Shown one piece after another: positions 37,667 to 51,060 of a stretch of 64,000 nt of DNA. The notes under the pieces are model-generated. The model worked only from the letters and a program-made list of their open reading frames with translations. It ran no database searches and was not told where the DNA came from. Made by a program: the position numbers and the translations under genes. Origin of the DNA: Pelargonium x hortorum (lineage: Eukaryota; Streptophyta; Magnoliopsida; Geraniales; Geraniaceae); contig JAYMTJ010000048.1 of the NCBI GenBank assembly GCA_036897525.1, forward strand, positions 19,069-83,068, written 5' to 3'. The first letter of the stretch is position 1; every line of letters starts with the position of its first letter.

Positions 37667-40600
37667 CAAAAACAAGAGGGCAATACCCTTTTATCCCAGT
37701 ACATCTTCTACTAAACTAAATTTGAGCGGGTGGAGTATTCTACACAATACTAGGGATTTCGGCCTGTTTAACGAGTTACGGGTATATCCAAAATGAAAAT
37801 TTTTTTGTAAAATCTCCTTAGACTATAAGTATAAGATCAAATACTAAGAAGAGTGAGGAAGGCTTCGGCAATACTTAAGGTACTAAAGGATTCTCTATCC
37901 ATAGGTGTTTAAGAATAACAGAAAAAACCATCATATATGGTCGCTTGTAGTTTTTAGATAGTGTATAGATCTCATAGGCACATCAACTTCTTCTTTTTTC
38001 TTACCTCTTTGACTTCATTGTTTGCTTTTATTTGCTTTGATATTCTTTATTATCTGGGTATTAGGTCTTTTATTAACAGTAGAAGCTAGAGCAGGAGAAG
38101 AAGTAACATAAGCAGTAGCAAGAGCAAGGGCTGTACCTATCAGTCTACTCTTAACGGAAGCAGCTATAAGGGAAGAAGCAAAGCAGTAAGTAAGGAAGGG
38201 AACTCTTTCTTGTTATTGTAGAGTACTTTATCATAGTACTTGAGTAGGGTAGGGTATCCAGTTAGTTTTGGAAGATAGGATAACAGGTTCTTCTAGTAAT
38301 TCTATTAAGAGGTAGGTATAGTATGTATACTAGGTTTCAATAGATAGTATAAGATAGGTGGTTTTATTCTATTTGTATTATAGGATAGGTGTCTTCCTCA
38401 ATGCCTTATGAGTTTCTCGGTAGAGAAGATAGTTCCTAATTTGTATGGGAAGTAATCTATCCTACCGAGTCAACTTTCGAGTTTAGGAGGTTATCGTTAT
38501 AGTATGCTATTGAGTTAACAAGGATAATACACCTACACCAACAACCGAACCGAGACTTTGTTACTTGCCTAATCTTCTTAGTCTTCGTCTTCATACCTCT
38601 CTTCTTATGAGCTGTACTACTTACAAGCCCCAAATCTATACAAAATGTACTTTACTAGATTCCCTATTCTGAGCTACTAACAGGATTATTCGCTTTACTG
38701 AATTTAATTGACAAGGAAAGTCTCTTAATAAAAAATTCTAAGAACCAAAACCTTTAAAACGCCTTAATAAGATAGAAACTGAATAATGGATCCTCGATCT
38801 AGAATAGAAATTTCGCTAGCCGGTTTTTGATTTAAAAGCCCTTTAGATTTAGAGCGGAAAATCTTGTTAGTTTTTTTCACTTTATCTTTCTAAATTTCAT
38901 TAGACTTTCCCGTTTCATTTTTTCTATTTATACCCACTTTCTTTTTTATTCATGGATAAGAACTTGTTTCCCAGATCCTGTTCTGCTCAATCCATTTTCA
39001 AAAGTTCAATTCTCGATTCTAAAATCCCAAGCTTCTAGAGTAGAAATAGATATCATGTGGGGTATCCTAACTAAGGCTCTCATCATTATTTAAAGTCAAT
39101 AAACCAGGACTTGCTTTAATATAAATGCAACTTCTATAACGGAAGTTTTTAGTGTTGCGCACACAGTAGTTTTATGGGTATAATCCAGGTTTCCTTTTCG
39201 GCATTACTGGTAAAAGCTTTTTTCTTAGATATCATAATTTTTATACACTCTTAGTTCCTCAGGTATCCGGGGTTCTCTCTTTGGGATTTAGCTCTTCGTT
39301 TTTCAGTTAAATCTAACACTTTCTTTTACACTTCTTGGAGGGACCCCCTTGCCTTTTAGGATCCCATTCTTACGCAATTAGAACGGTTAGAAATGACAAG
39401 TATTAGGTTAAAGGTTTTTGATGACTTCAAATCCTTGTTCCAATTTTGAATCCTAGGTATTTAAAGTAGATCTTTTTAGTGATAAAGCCAGATTTTTTAG
39501 TAACAGGGGCTCCTTTTCAAATATGCATTCTTTTTTCGCAGTCTTTATTGGGAAGTCCTTCCTTTTTATGTATAATTCAGTAGGATATATAACTTTAGGT
39601 AAAAGACCCTTAACGTAGGAAGCTTTTTTGTTTATGACTTTTCGGGGAATACATACTCGTATAGTATCTATCCTTTGTTACTGAATTTCAAAGTTCCCTT
39701 CTTTCTAAGGAGTATTAGCAGCTATTATACCCGATTTTATGAGCTATACCTTGCTTTTCTGAGTCTTGATAGCTAGCCTTATACTCTTACTTGCTTACTC
39801 TTCTGCACACTCTTACTCCGTTTCCAGATCCCTTGTTGTTTCTTCATACCTGGATTTCTCTCAGCCTTCCGTAGCTGAGTTTTCTTGGCTCCTTTCTTGA
39901 TAACAATACCCGTAGCTGTAATCTTACTTGGATTCTTCTTAGCTAGACTTCTCTTGATAATACCTGTTTTGTGGGACCCTCCTTATGAGCCGTACTCTTA
40001 GAAGTCCCTTACCTGTTTCCCTGTAGCTGTTGTAACTATTATATTATGTGCATTACGAGTTATATTACTTAATCTTTCTTATTAGAATTTAGTTAGATAG
40101 TACTAATTACAGTATAGTCCCTCACTGTCTTATTTCTTTTTGGTACGGGGGAATAGAACCCTAGAGAGTTTTGAAAGAGTTACTGTACCCGGGCCACCCG
40201 AAGGTATATGGGATATTTAGGAAGTCTTACCGATAGTACACGAATACCTTATTTATATCCAACACCAAAGTAAAAAAAAAAGGACTTTCACTTCATTTAT
40301 TTACTGGAAACTCAGGACTTTTATAGCTACTCAGCTGCTTAAACTTCAATTTCAGTAAGAAAGTTGAAAAAGACTAAAAACCCAAGTGCTTAGTACTGTA
40401 ACGGAAGAGACTGGATTAGGGTTATACTCTGAACTAAAAAGACCCTAATGAGATTTTGAAACCCTTTAGATAAGTTTTATTCATTAAAACAAGCTTCAAC
40501 AGCGGACTGAACTTAAACTAACAAAAGGAAATCACTAGACCTTGTGCCTACTACCTAGACATATCCTCTTATTACCGAGACTTTTCTTCAGAGCTACATC

Positions 40601-43600
40601 TTGTTTCTTAAAACCTATACCTTCTTTCTTTCTTACTGAATATTGTGGATTGGATTCCCCCTTATATTCTTCAATACACCTTTTTTACATCTGTAACTAC
40701 AAGGAAGAACCCCTTTTTAATCAATTCTATTCCTTGTGTAGTAGACTCTACCGAACCATAAAAAAGTAAGACATAGGTTCTAATCCCATAAGACTCATCT
40801 CAGACTAAAAACCCTATCTTCTCCTAAAGGGCTCTGATTATAGTACATGCCTCCTAACTTGGTTACTTAGTTTAAATAAACCCTGTTCACTAAAAAGCTG
40901 TAACATAAATCTCCCGAATCAGCGAAAACTCTAATGTAACATTTTCCACTTTGACCTCCATTTCATTTCATAGTATTAGACCGAGAAAAACTTGAAAGAT
41001 CAAACCAAGATTGAGTAATAAACTGGAATCAAAATCTCCTATGCTTTTGGGAGCAAGACATATTAGTAAAGCAGACTTAGAAAGAAAGCTGTCCTTTTAA
41101 TTAGTTTATAGTATATCTTTAAAATTGAACTAGTATGAAAGAGATTTGTCATTTAGTTTCCCTTTAGTTAGTAAAGAAGTGTTAATTGACTTTTAAGAAA
41201 GCTCTTTTTAATGTACTTCCCTATATATAGTTGCTAAGGTATATTACTTTTGTTCTCTGTTGTTATTCTTTGAAAGAGGATAGAACCTTAGTATAATGGA
41301 TAGATCTAATTACGTTATAGTGTACTGCTTATGGCTTACTTTTATTCATAACCCTCTTCTTCAGAGCTGTAACCTTCGTATTTTGTATCCTACTAATAAA
41401 CTGTTTCTTATTCTTAGCTTGCGTAGTTTCTGCCCATACTTGACCTTTCCCAGCCTGCATCTTCTTAGTCTTAGCAGTAATTTGTCTTTTTATATCCTAA
41501 ATTGACAACGTGACTCCCTGATTCAAATACCTAGTAAAAACCTTAAGAAATGACCTCCGCATAAAGCAAAAAGTAGGGGCTTCTAAAAAAAGAAAGAGGC
41601 AAAAAAGGAAACTTCGCTTTATTATCATCTTTGTCTCTATTTTCATTACCTTGCTAGGAAAACCCCAAGGGACTCGGACTCATTATCTTATCTACTTTCA
41701 AAGAAAGGAATTCTCCTGAAAACTTATACGCATTTAAAAAAGACTTTCTAAAAATGCTAAAAACAAGGAACTTGGATACATTTGAAAAAAGGCTATAGTT
41801 ACTATTCTATCTTCCTTTTATCTTATCATTAGTTTAGATATACAGTAGGGTCCGGGTATGCGAGGCTTTTTGATTCAAGATTCCCTATGCTTTCGTTATT
41901 TCCTTTTTAGAATGCTTGTACAGTACTTTATAAATTAATGCTGAAAAAGAAAGAATTTAGCTTTTCCTAACCCAATCTGGATCCTTTTTTTGTAGTATCA
42001 TTAACCGACAAGACAAAAAAGGGAAAGAAACCTTGTTTCCAAAGCGCGCCTCGAATTCTACTAAGCAAGCTTACCTCCTATTTTGACTCGTTACAGGAGA
42101 CTCCAGTTTAAGCCTGTTTTTAGGATCTCCTTGTTAGTCAGGGGCCCGACTGAAAGGTAAATAGTTAGTAAAATAGAGTCTTTATAGTTAAGGTATCTTC
42201 TTCTTTTCTTCCTTGTAGCTATCCCTTTTTAGATACTACTCTTCTTAATTAAGGAGCCCTGGGATCTTGTCTTGTAGTGAATAAGAGGTTTCTTTTTATT
42301 GTAGCCGGTAGGTATTATATTCTTTTTTAGATAGTTAATAAATAATAGATATAGTAATTAGTATTATACTGTATTCTTCTTCTATTAGTATTAAGATTTG
42401 TAAGGTGTATTCCTATTCTTTTAGTTGTGATTTGTTAAACCGTATTAAGTATCGTAAGTTCTAATTCTCTTTTTTATGTAGTTTCAAGAGTCAGCAAGTT
42501 TTTTATAATATAAAGAGTCTTTCTAGCTATAGGCTATAACCTTCGCTTTTTGACTGGACACCGGTACAATCCTCTAGAATTTTACAAAAATGTACGGAGA
42601 TGAAATCTAGGAGAAAACCCTTTTGCTCACGGTTACCCAAGAGTGGAAGCAATCCTAAACCAATAAAATACTATAACTATAATAAGACATTAAATTAGGG
42701 TAGGTCTTATAAAGAGAGGAGGAGCTTTTAAACATTTTTGTACTTTTGTAGATTACTCCTTTTATTGAAAAGGGAAAGTTTGTATCTACAATAAAATAGT
42801 AAATCAACTCATGGGTTTAGCTAACGAAGGATAGACTAACAAAAAAAACACAAATATATGAAATGAAAGACAAACTTCAAGGGTTCCCTGGTAAAAAGTG
42901 CAGTTATTAACGAGTCAAGACTCTTTTTTTACTAATTTTTAGGGCTATATGACCGCCGCCAAGGGTCCTTCCTTTATCCAAAGCCCCCTTCTAAAAGAAA
43001 AAATGGGTTACTTCGAACTCAAAATTTTTAGTTGATAAGTAACACAGGAAGTTCCTAAGGCAAAGTACAATAGAGAGAGGAAGGGCTGTCTTTTCAGAGG
43101 ACGCTTCTGCTTACAAGTTATGAGTATCCATAAAAAGTCTTTTTAGGGTCAATTCGATACATATGGTTAATTCAACTAGCAGTATCAACCGTGACAGTAA
43201 GAAAACTATTTGATCTTTCATAACAACAAGTAAAAAGAGAACTCATTATAAGTTATAAGTAAGCTTAGAAGTTCCTTATTTAAACTCGGAGTACTCTATG
43301 CATTTATTGGTAATATTTTTTTAAAGCAGGAGTTGTAAGTATCCATGTTAAAAAAAATGAAACCGGTTAAAGGAAATCGAGAGAATTTGGCTTCTTCTTA
43401 TACTAAATCCAGTATAATTAACAAATGGGCCCGTCTTTACAGCTTAAGTCTTATTTAACTATAATAGGAACATGTCAAAGGGTCACCTAACTAGAAGAAG
43501 GATATTTAAGACAAATATTAAGTACAGGAAGCTACATCCCATCAGGTAAAAGTGGAACCCAGTTATATAATCTTTATTCAGAAGAAGTTTTATCCAATTC

Positions 43601-46600
43601 GAGTACAGGGTTATAAAAAAAGCGCATATTATAAAGCTAGACTCTATTTAAGAGAAATTTCTAGAAAATCCCTAGCATCTTTTTTGTATTCCTCTAAAAG
43701 AAAGTTTCTTATTCAGTGGAGTTCCCTTAATCTTAATGTAGAGTCATGTACAAGCTATTGAAAACTCCAAAGGATTTCGGTAAACAGTGAATCCTCAAAG
43801 AAAGGGGGTAACCTCGAATACTAGTTCATTCGATCCATTACACAAAGCCCTTCTTTCGAAAGCACTTTGCTTATGAGGTGGGTTTATAAAGTGGAAATTG
43901 AAACCAATTTCGAGTTCTTAATTTTCACGGAGGGAGAATTGTAATACATAAAAATCTGACAACTTAGCAAGCTACTATTTAGTAGTAGGCCCTGTGTGCA
44001 AGAAATAATACACTGTATTCCTTATATTCTTTATCCTAATTATGCCGTTCTATATACCTTGAGCCTACACTTTACACCAACCCTACTCCTTTACTCTACT
44101 CCATAACTTGGAAAAGTCCACACCAAAGATTTGAGCCCCCTTATTCTTATTTATTATAGAGAGGATTTTCCGTTTCCTATTGAGTGAGAGAGTCAAGTTA
44201 CCATTCCCGGATCTACTTTTACGGGACAGGGAAGCTGTTTCATTCTTAATCTATAGGATTTTTTATGATACAGAGTTTTCTTTTTTATCTGCGCCAATAA
44301 AGTAAAGATCTTGCAGAGGTATTCATGCGTCTCCTTAACCAGGTTTAGAAAGACCCTTTTACTAGTTCTAACTTTATACATAATACATAGCTGTTTCAAT
44401 TTCTTTAGAAGAGACTCAGTTACTAGTACTAAGTCATGCAAATAAGAAAGAGAAGGAATGAAGCCACCTCTCCGCGCGCGCGTACTTAATAGGTCCTTAT
44501 TCTGATTGTTTTATACAACTTTTCTTATTTTTCCACGTAGGATGATCCTACTTTTCAGGAGAGGAGCTGGCACAGAAGACCTTAGCTTGGTTTGGCTCGC
44601 AAGCAAGGACTCGTTTAGGTTAATAAACGGACTGTAAAGTGAGAAACGTAAACCAACGACATTCTACTTCTTTCTTTTCTAAATCAAATAGGATTAGTTG
44701 GACTGCTCTCAAAGAGGAGAATCTCTAGCTTATAAACTCCTCTGCTTGCTATCCCAAATTCATTAACTCCTTTACCAGCAATGTCATTAGCTAGCTTGGT
44801 TCGTTACAACTCTGTCAGTACCTTAATCTCAGCCTGTCTAATTCAAGATACCCCTTGCTTTCATACTCTCGAAAGTATACATTTCTTACTCGAATTCTTA
44901 GAACTTCTCCGCTTGGGGATCTCCTCTTGATAGCTGCTATAATATCAGTCCCTTATTAATACATTAGCTACTGTTACAGTACCCTTTTTTGGCGCGTTTC
45001 CATTAGCAGCTAAGCTAGAATTTTCCTTTATCTGCACTTGGTTAGGTTCAAAGGAACTCGCTTTAGAAACCAGGAATTAATTGACTCTTTTGCTCGCTTT
45101 ACCTTTAGCTACACAGTCCTTGGCATCAAGAGCTTCACCGGGACTGACAGAGATCGTGACTTGGCTAACTCTACCAACAAAGCAACAACCAACAACTGTA
45201 CCATCGATTAGACAGTTAAAACTTCTCCTTACAAGAAAAGAAAATGTTATAGCTACACCCAAGCTACATTAGAGTTAGGTTCATTAGAGAGCTTTCACTT
45301 GACCGGCAATAGAGATTGCCAGCTTAGCCTTTGATAACGTAGAGTCTCGCTGAAAAAGAATTCTCTACCAACATTATAAAAGTACCGCTCAGTTGAGTTG
45401 TAAAATGTTTACGAGCGAGTAAGAATCTAGACTTTTAAAAGGTTTCACTTTATGAATTCTAAGGAAATAGAATTCCAAAGTACTTTTATAAGCCCTATCG
45501 GAGTAACCCTACCTTCTGATAGTTATATAGTAAAAGAGAGTTTTAACCTCATAAAGACTCAAAAAATCTTTGTTTATGGCGCACAATCCTGTAGGTATAA
45601 ATCTCTGGTATAAGCTTGTGAAAATATCGATATTGAATTGTTACCAATCCAGGGATCCTTTTCGAATGACTTTTATTGTCGGTCAAAAACTTTCGTGTTA
45701 GTAATTGCATTAGGACTCTCGTTTTTTAAGGACTGAGAGAGGCCCCTATATTATATACAGAGAGTTCTCCTAAAAGTTATAGTTTTTAATCAGGATGTTT
45801 TAGAGCTTTTAGTTGAGTCAAAATCTTGACGTATAATCAGTTCTTCCCTTTTGGTTTGTTACTTTACTAGGAGCCCTTGCTTTTGCCGGTAATGACTTAA
45901 ACATTGCATTTGGTATTCTTATCTCACAAATACTTAGATTATATACTTACTCTATAGTTTAAGTTTGCCTTAAAGAATTTTGACTAAGTCCTTAAGCCCC
46001 TTTAAAAGAGCATTCCCAAGAACTTACACTGTAAAAAAAAGCATATTGGTATAGTTTTTTATTACTGGGCGTTTGTAATTCTCTTTACTAAAACAAATAA
46101 CTAATAGATAACTAATAGAACATTTTAATACAATAAAGAATTAACTCTAGAAACAGGTGAATAAACTAGCATTGTACACCAGCCCCTTTTATATGGAGTC
46201 ATTGCCGGAAATGGGCGTCTGCCTTTGTCAGCGCTTGAGCCATGACCCGTTTTCATTTTGTCTTTCAGCATCACATTTCAATCTTTTTGTACAATTACTC
46301 AAATATAGTCCCAATTTAGGGACTAAGTTCCTTTAGGAGAGGAGAACTTTCTATAAACTCAAAAAGGGGTTCTCGTAGTCATGTCAAGCTATGAATTTTT
46401 TATATTAATATATTAGAAAGAGTCCCTATAAAATGGAATTACTAGTATTTCTCAATTCAAGCAGAAGTTATTACCCCGATCCAACCAAAATAAAGAGCTC
46501 AAAAGCACAGGTTTGGAATATAAGGAGTGGTTCACTATAAAAGAAGTCACAGGAGGTCTTGGTTCTAGGTGGCGGTTTAGAGAGAATAGAATTATTATGT

Positions 46601-49600
46601 TTCGGAAGAGTCCTTAACTTACTATCCCTTACAAACACGTAAAAGAAACAGGCTGGTCACTCATTTGTTTATGCTGGGAATCAAAGCCTTTGCAATACCA
46701 TAGAACATAAGCAAGAGCTAAGAAGAGTCCTAGGTTAGAACAAAGAAATTAGGTCCCTCGTAAATAGTATACAAAAGAGGAACCGCTGGTTTAGAGTTAA
46801 AGCAAAGTTTCACTCTCGAAAATGTGTGCAAAGTGGTAATGGTTCAGGCATTGACAGATTAGAGAAGATAATCGAGCAAAACACAGAAAAGTAGGCACCG
46901 CTGTAATAACAGGTTCCTGACTAGACAGGAAATTGTAGAGGGCGTATCATGTCAGTTCAAAGAAAGTGGGCAATACAAAAGAAAACTACAAAACATTCAG
47001 GGGATATAGACTTAATCAAATACCCTGGTTATAGGAAATCGTACTACAAAGTACAGAGCAAAGCATTGACATTAAAACTGGACGGGATTTTTCCACTTAA
47101 GGGTTACGTTACCCGGTCAGGAGATAAAAGAGTATCCTTGACTTTTCGGGTCCTTTATTCAAAGTGATGTGGAGTCTACAGTCCTATATGCAGTAAGCTG
47201 GCAAAGACAAAAACTTCACTTAATTACTGAATTTTTATTCTCAACTTTCTTTCTATATTTCATTTTCATATAAGGCTCCTTTTGGTATATAAGGACACTG
47301 CCGCAGTTCTTTGACAAAGCATTAGGGGACTCGTTATCTAAGACTAAGAAGGGGTTAAAAAAGTGCTACTTATCTGAATTGACTTTCAAAGAGCAACCGC
47401 TTATCTTAGAAGTTTACATATACAGCTTATACTTTAGTAATTAACTCTATATTTTGATTTTCAATTCCCTAGCTAGCCTGAGATCACCACTCCGATTTCA
47501 CTTATTTACTTGCAAAGAAGAGTCCCCTTATAGTATAGTTATAAACGCAAGGCTAGTTTTTGTAGGGGCTAAACTTTTTAATCTTTAATACCGGCGTTTT
47601 GCCTAAGGAATCCCCACACTAAAAAAGACTCTGGTTCAAATGAAACCCATCGGGATCTTTACATAACTATGACCTATCATTCGTAAAAAACCCGTATTCC
47701 TAAAAAAAGGGGGCTGAGTTAAGTAAGAAAATTTGTCACTGGGTTTTACTGAATACTTGGAGTCTACTCTACAAAGACCTCGAGGATTTATTTTATTATA
47801 AAGTTCTTAATAAAAGTTTTAGTCAGCTAAACTGTCTCAGATTAAAGCTGCTATTTTAGGATTCCTTGTAAGCAATCGAGTTTAGAGCAAACTTTGTGAA
47901 TTTTCTATAGAAGAAAGGGGTTTATACAGGTTCTTCTTAAAGACAGTAAAATGAAAGCATAGAGTTAGGGTTGGTTTTCTTGTTTCCTCTGAATAAATAC
48001 AAGGATAGATTTCCTCTTTGTCACGCCGATGAGCTTTCCTTGGAGTTGGACCAGTCTCCAATCCGTAACCAGGGGCTTATCTGAATCTCCTCCATCCATT
48101 TCGAATAGAAACTTGAAAGCTAGGAAAACCCGAGTTGTTTTAGATACTGGCAGCCCTAGTTCGAGACCTGAGATTCCACATTAAACCGAGAAATCGCTTA
48201 TATTATATAAGGAAATACTTTAAGTCTATCTCTTAAACCCCCAAGAATAAGGAAGTGAAAGGGTGTACATTACTCTATTTTAGCAAGTCTACATCAGGTA
48301 AATTGAATTTCTTTTAGCGGTAGTATAGGCAAGCTTTCAATTAAAATTTTAGATCTTCCTACTTAGCTTCATAGAACTTTTTGAATATTCCTAAAAACTA
48401 TTACATTTACTGGCTCTAGTTCTTATAATAACTGAAGCATCCTCTTTTTAATTTAACATCTTATAGTCTAAATAGACCCGCACCCGGCAGCCAAGCCTTT
48501 TGCTTAACCTAAGGTTACAGACCCTGCCATAGAAAAGAAGCTCTCTTGTATTGAAATTTTGTTTCCGCGGAATCCTTTTTTTATTGTCACAAAGGAGATA
48601 CTTTGTCCTTCTTATAGGATATTATCTCTTTTCGAGAATATCAAGGGTTTTGTTTTATATAGGATAGTTGTAGTTTTCCAAATATCCAAAGCACTTCGCT
48701 AGTATTCTAGCTGGGTGCATCTTTTATCGGGGTCCAATCCGTTTTTTTATCTAATAAATTCTAAGAATCTTTTGGTTTATGCTTTTTCTCGTCAAATTAA
48801 ATTAAATAAATCACTGAGATTATATACTTAACGTATTAAATAAGTAGGAACTTACGATCCAACCAAAGTCTAAAGTCTTTCAAATTTCTATCATACTATA
48901 TATAAAGTATGCCAACCAAGCGGAATCCGTATAGGTAAACTAACTTCCCTGGTATAAGCCTAGAGAGCGAGGGATCCCGCCCAGTCTTTTGTCAAATAGG
49001 TGCTTCCTTATGGAAATAGAAGAGGGACTTATGCTTAATTTCTATTTTTCAATATAGATTAGATCTGTCATATTTTATTTCTGGGAATGACTTAACCTTT
49101 TGAGGACTTTTATACCAGAATCTTTCATAACTAACGAAATAGAGTAATTCATAAAAAGGGCAAGCTTATTCTATGGACTCCTCAATATGATGTAGATGTA
49201 AGCAGGACGCTTCGGCTAAAAATTTTAAGAGCTGTGGGCAACTCCTCGGTACTTTTGACTATATTTAAGTAATTGTCAAGGTTAAACCACCTTATTCTTA
49301 GGAACTGCTCTATGCTCTATAGAACTCATACTCATATAATAAATTTTATAATTAATCTTAGACTTTATAGCTATGCTATTGAAGGGTATAAATATCCTTT
49401 AATTTACTCGGGCCCTTATCATTTCCGTTGCATCCTTATTTTAGGTAAGAAATTCCCTTAGATTTAAGAAGAGTTTCTCATATTTACTACTTTCTTTAGC
49501 TAACTGCTCGGAATTTCCTTTTTTTGAAAGCTTATCCTAGCACGCTCTTTCTTTTCTATAGTCATATAATTATATAATTAAACACTCCCTTTACTTTAAT

Positions 49601-49922
49601 TAAGAAAGATAAAGATGTAGTCTCTAATTTAATACAAAGGAAGCCCCTCCGTTAATATTAACAAGTTAGAAGAGCAACTAAGCAAAATAAAAATAAGGCA
49701 AACTCGCTGCTATGTTAGCCAAAATTTCTCCGCAATTCCCTGGATTTAAAAAACCAAAGGTATAGGATCTCCGGATTTCTTAAAAAGTATAGAACAAGAT
49801 TTCAGAGACAATTAAAAAGGGTTCCAGTAAGGACCCTCACTTAGAACAAGGGACTCTTTGATAAAATCCATTTCTATTTTTTGATCTTAAACCATGGAAG
49901 TTGAGACGAATTGTTTGTTTAA
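37667..49922. other. Non-coding with low-order purine and pyrimidine tracts
   Basis: About 38080-38190 is purine-rich on the plus strand with recurring AGCAG and GAAG. About 39770-40060 is pyrimidine-rich with diverged repeats of CTTGATAA, ATACCCGTAGCTGT and CTTACTTG. The (CG)5 tract is at 44473. Frames at 43552-43761 and 46949-47167 (69 and 72 codons) are unassigned. Confidence 0.55.
44473..44482. repeat. (CG)5 dinucleotide tract
   Basis: Ten alternating C and G bases within CTCTCCGCGCGCGCGTAC. It is a rare CpG cluster in this AT-rich sequence and a possible left-handed DNA site. No gene is nearby. Confidence 0.9.
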
Positions 49923-49982
49923 AATGACAGGCTTTGAACCCTTGCTTTTTTTTTCAGATTATAGAGGCGCTATAACACCCTT
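49923..49982 (-). pseudogene. tRNA-Pro-like remnant
   Basis: The minus strand begins with AGGGTGTTATAGCGC and ends with GGGTTCAAAGCCTGTCAT. Plant plastid and mitochondrial tRNA-Pro (UGG) have AGGGATGTAGCGCAG at the 5' end and GGGTTCAAATCCTGTCAT at the 3' end. The spacing and both end blocks therefore agree with a shortened trnP. The middle is replaced by an A-rich run of nine A in the transcript sense, and no UGG anticodon is left. The total is only about 60 nt. It is non-functional if the assignment is right. Confidence 0.4.
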
Positions 49983-50997
49983 GCGACATAAGATTAAAGG
50001 TTTAAGAAAACATTGGACAGCCTATTAGATTTCTATCTAAGTGATTGTGATTCTATTAACGTAATTTTCTCAGTATTTTATAAGAATACCCTCTTTAGTT
50101 AAGGATTTTTAACTTAAGATAAGGGATCCTCGGAGATTAAAGAGAACTCCATTCTACTCTATGCCAAGGGATAAAGTTTTTTGGTTTAGCTGCAACAAAG
50201 TTAAGATAGCTTTTTGAACCCTATGGATTATATGTTTTTATTAGAAAAGCTCGAAATTCCTGGAATCTTCTTTAAAACGAAGATGATAAAAAAAGGCAAA
50301 AGAAAAGTTGACAATTAAATTAGAGTTACTTGTTTGTTATAAAGACATATATTCTTATTAAAAAAGGGAGTAATAAAAGAAAAGTCAACACAAAAAAAAA
50401 AGCTAAGAGAGACCTAATTTAATTTAAACAAAGAAAATAGCACTTTTTTGATTGGGAAGAATGTGATTCCGCCGGAATCCAACAGATTCCTATCGCATAA
50501 GAGAAGGTATCCTCCTTGGTTGCTTTGCAAATAAGAAAAGATTCTATTTTGAACTTAGAAGAAAGCGCCTCATACAACTGAGAAGGAGAGATCGATTTTG
50601 AAGTATTGAGAAAGAGAAGAGCAAACTTTAGAGCTGATTCTCGGCCTAACCTGTTTTTTCAGACTTCAGCTCAGCATTGAGCTCGATAATTCACACTCTG
50701 TAGGTTTTGACTGTTCAGATCCATACCACAAATTGAGAATCTTGTTTTTTTTTGTATTTTTGACCAACAAAAGCCCCCAGACAAAAGGAAAAGATTGATA
50801 GCACTAGGGCCAGTATTGAGAAAAACGGAAAGTATCATGATACATTGTCCTTATTGCTGAAAAGAAATTCTCATACTAGCTTTGATCCTCAACTATAACT
50901 AAAAGACAAAGTCTATCCCTTAAATACATGATAACCAAACCTCTTTGAACCCTCATTAATGTATGTGTAAAATTGAGTGTGTATAAAATGAAGCCCT

Positions 50998-51060
50998 CTG
51001 AATGAGACGATTCGAACCTCCGTACGGGGCTTTTTTAAGTTCCTTAACTGGCCGGGATAA
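50998..51060 (-). pseudogene. tRNA remnant, Gln-like T-arm
   Basis: The minus strand reads GGCCAGTTAAGG, then CCCCGTACGGAGGTTCGAATC, then ends CATTCAG. The block CGGAGGTTCGAATC and the final CAG match plant plastid tRNA-Gln (UUG), which also carries GGCCAAGTGGTAAGG in its D-arm. The anticodon arm is not recognisable (AACTTAAAAAAGC), and the T-stem has one mismatch. The piece is about ten bases too short. It is a degraded tRNA; a class II tRNA (Ser-type) is the alternative because its D-arm is similar. Confidence 0.35.

Noticed and set aside
40147-40215. Reverse-strand T-arm-like GGGTTCTATTCCCCC with GGTAC/GTACC ends
   Set aside because: The enclosed piece is only about 48 nt and the T-stem has two mismatches, so no cloverleaf is possible.
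45077-45272. Two open frames of 61-63 codons on opposite strands over the same bases
   Set aside because: These are mirror frames caused by local composition, and neither has a recognisable product.
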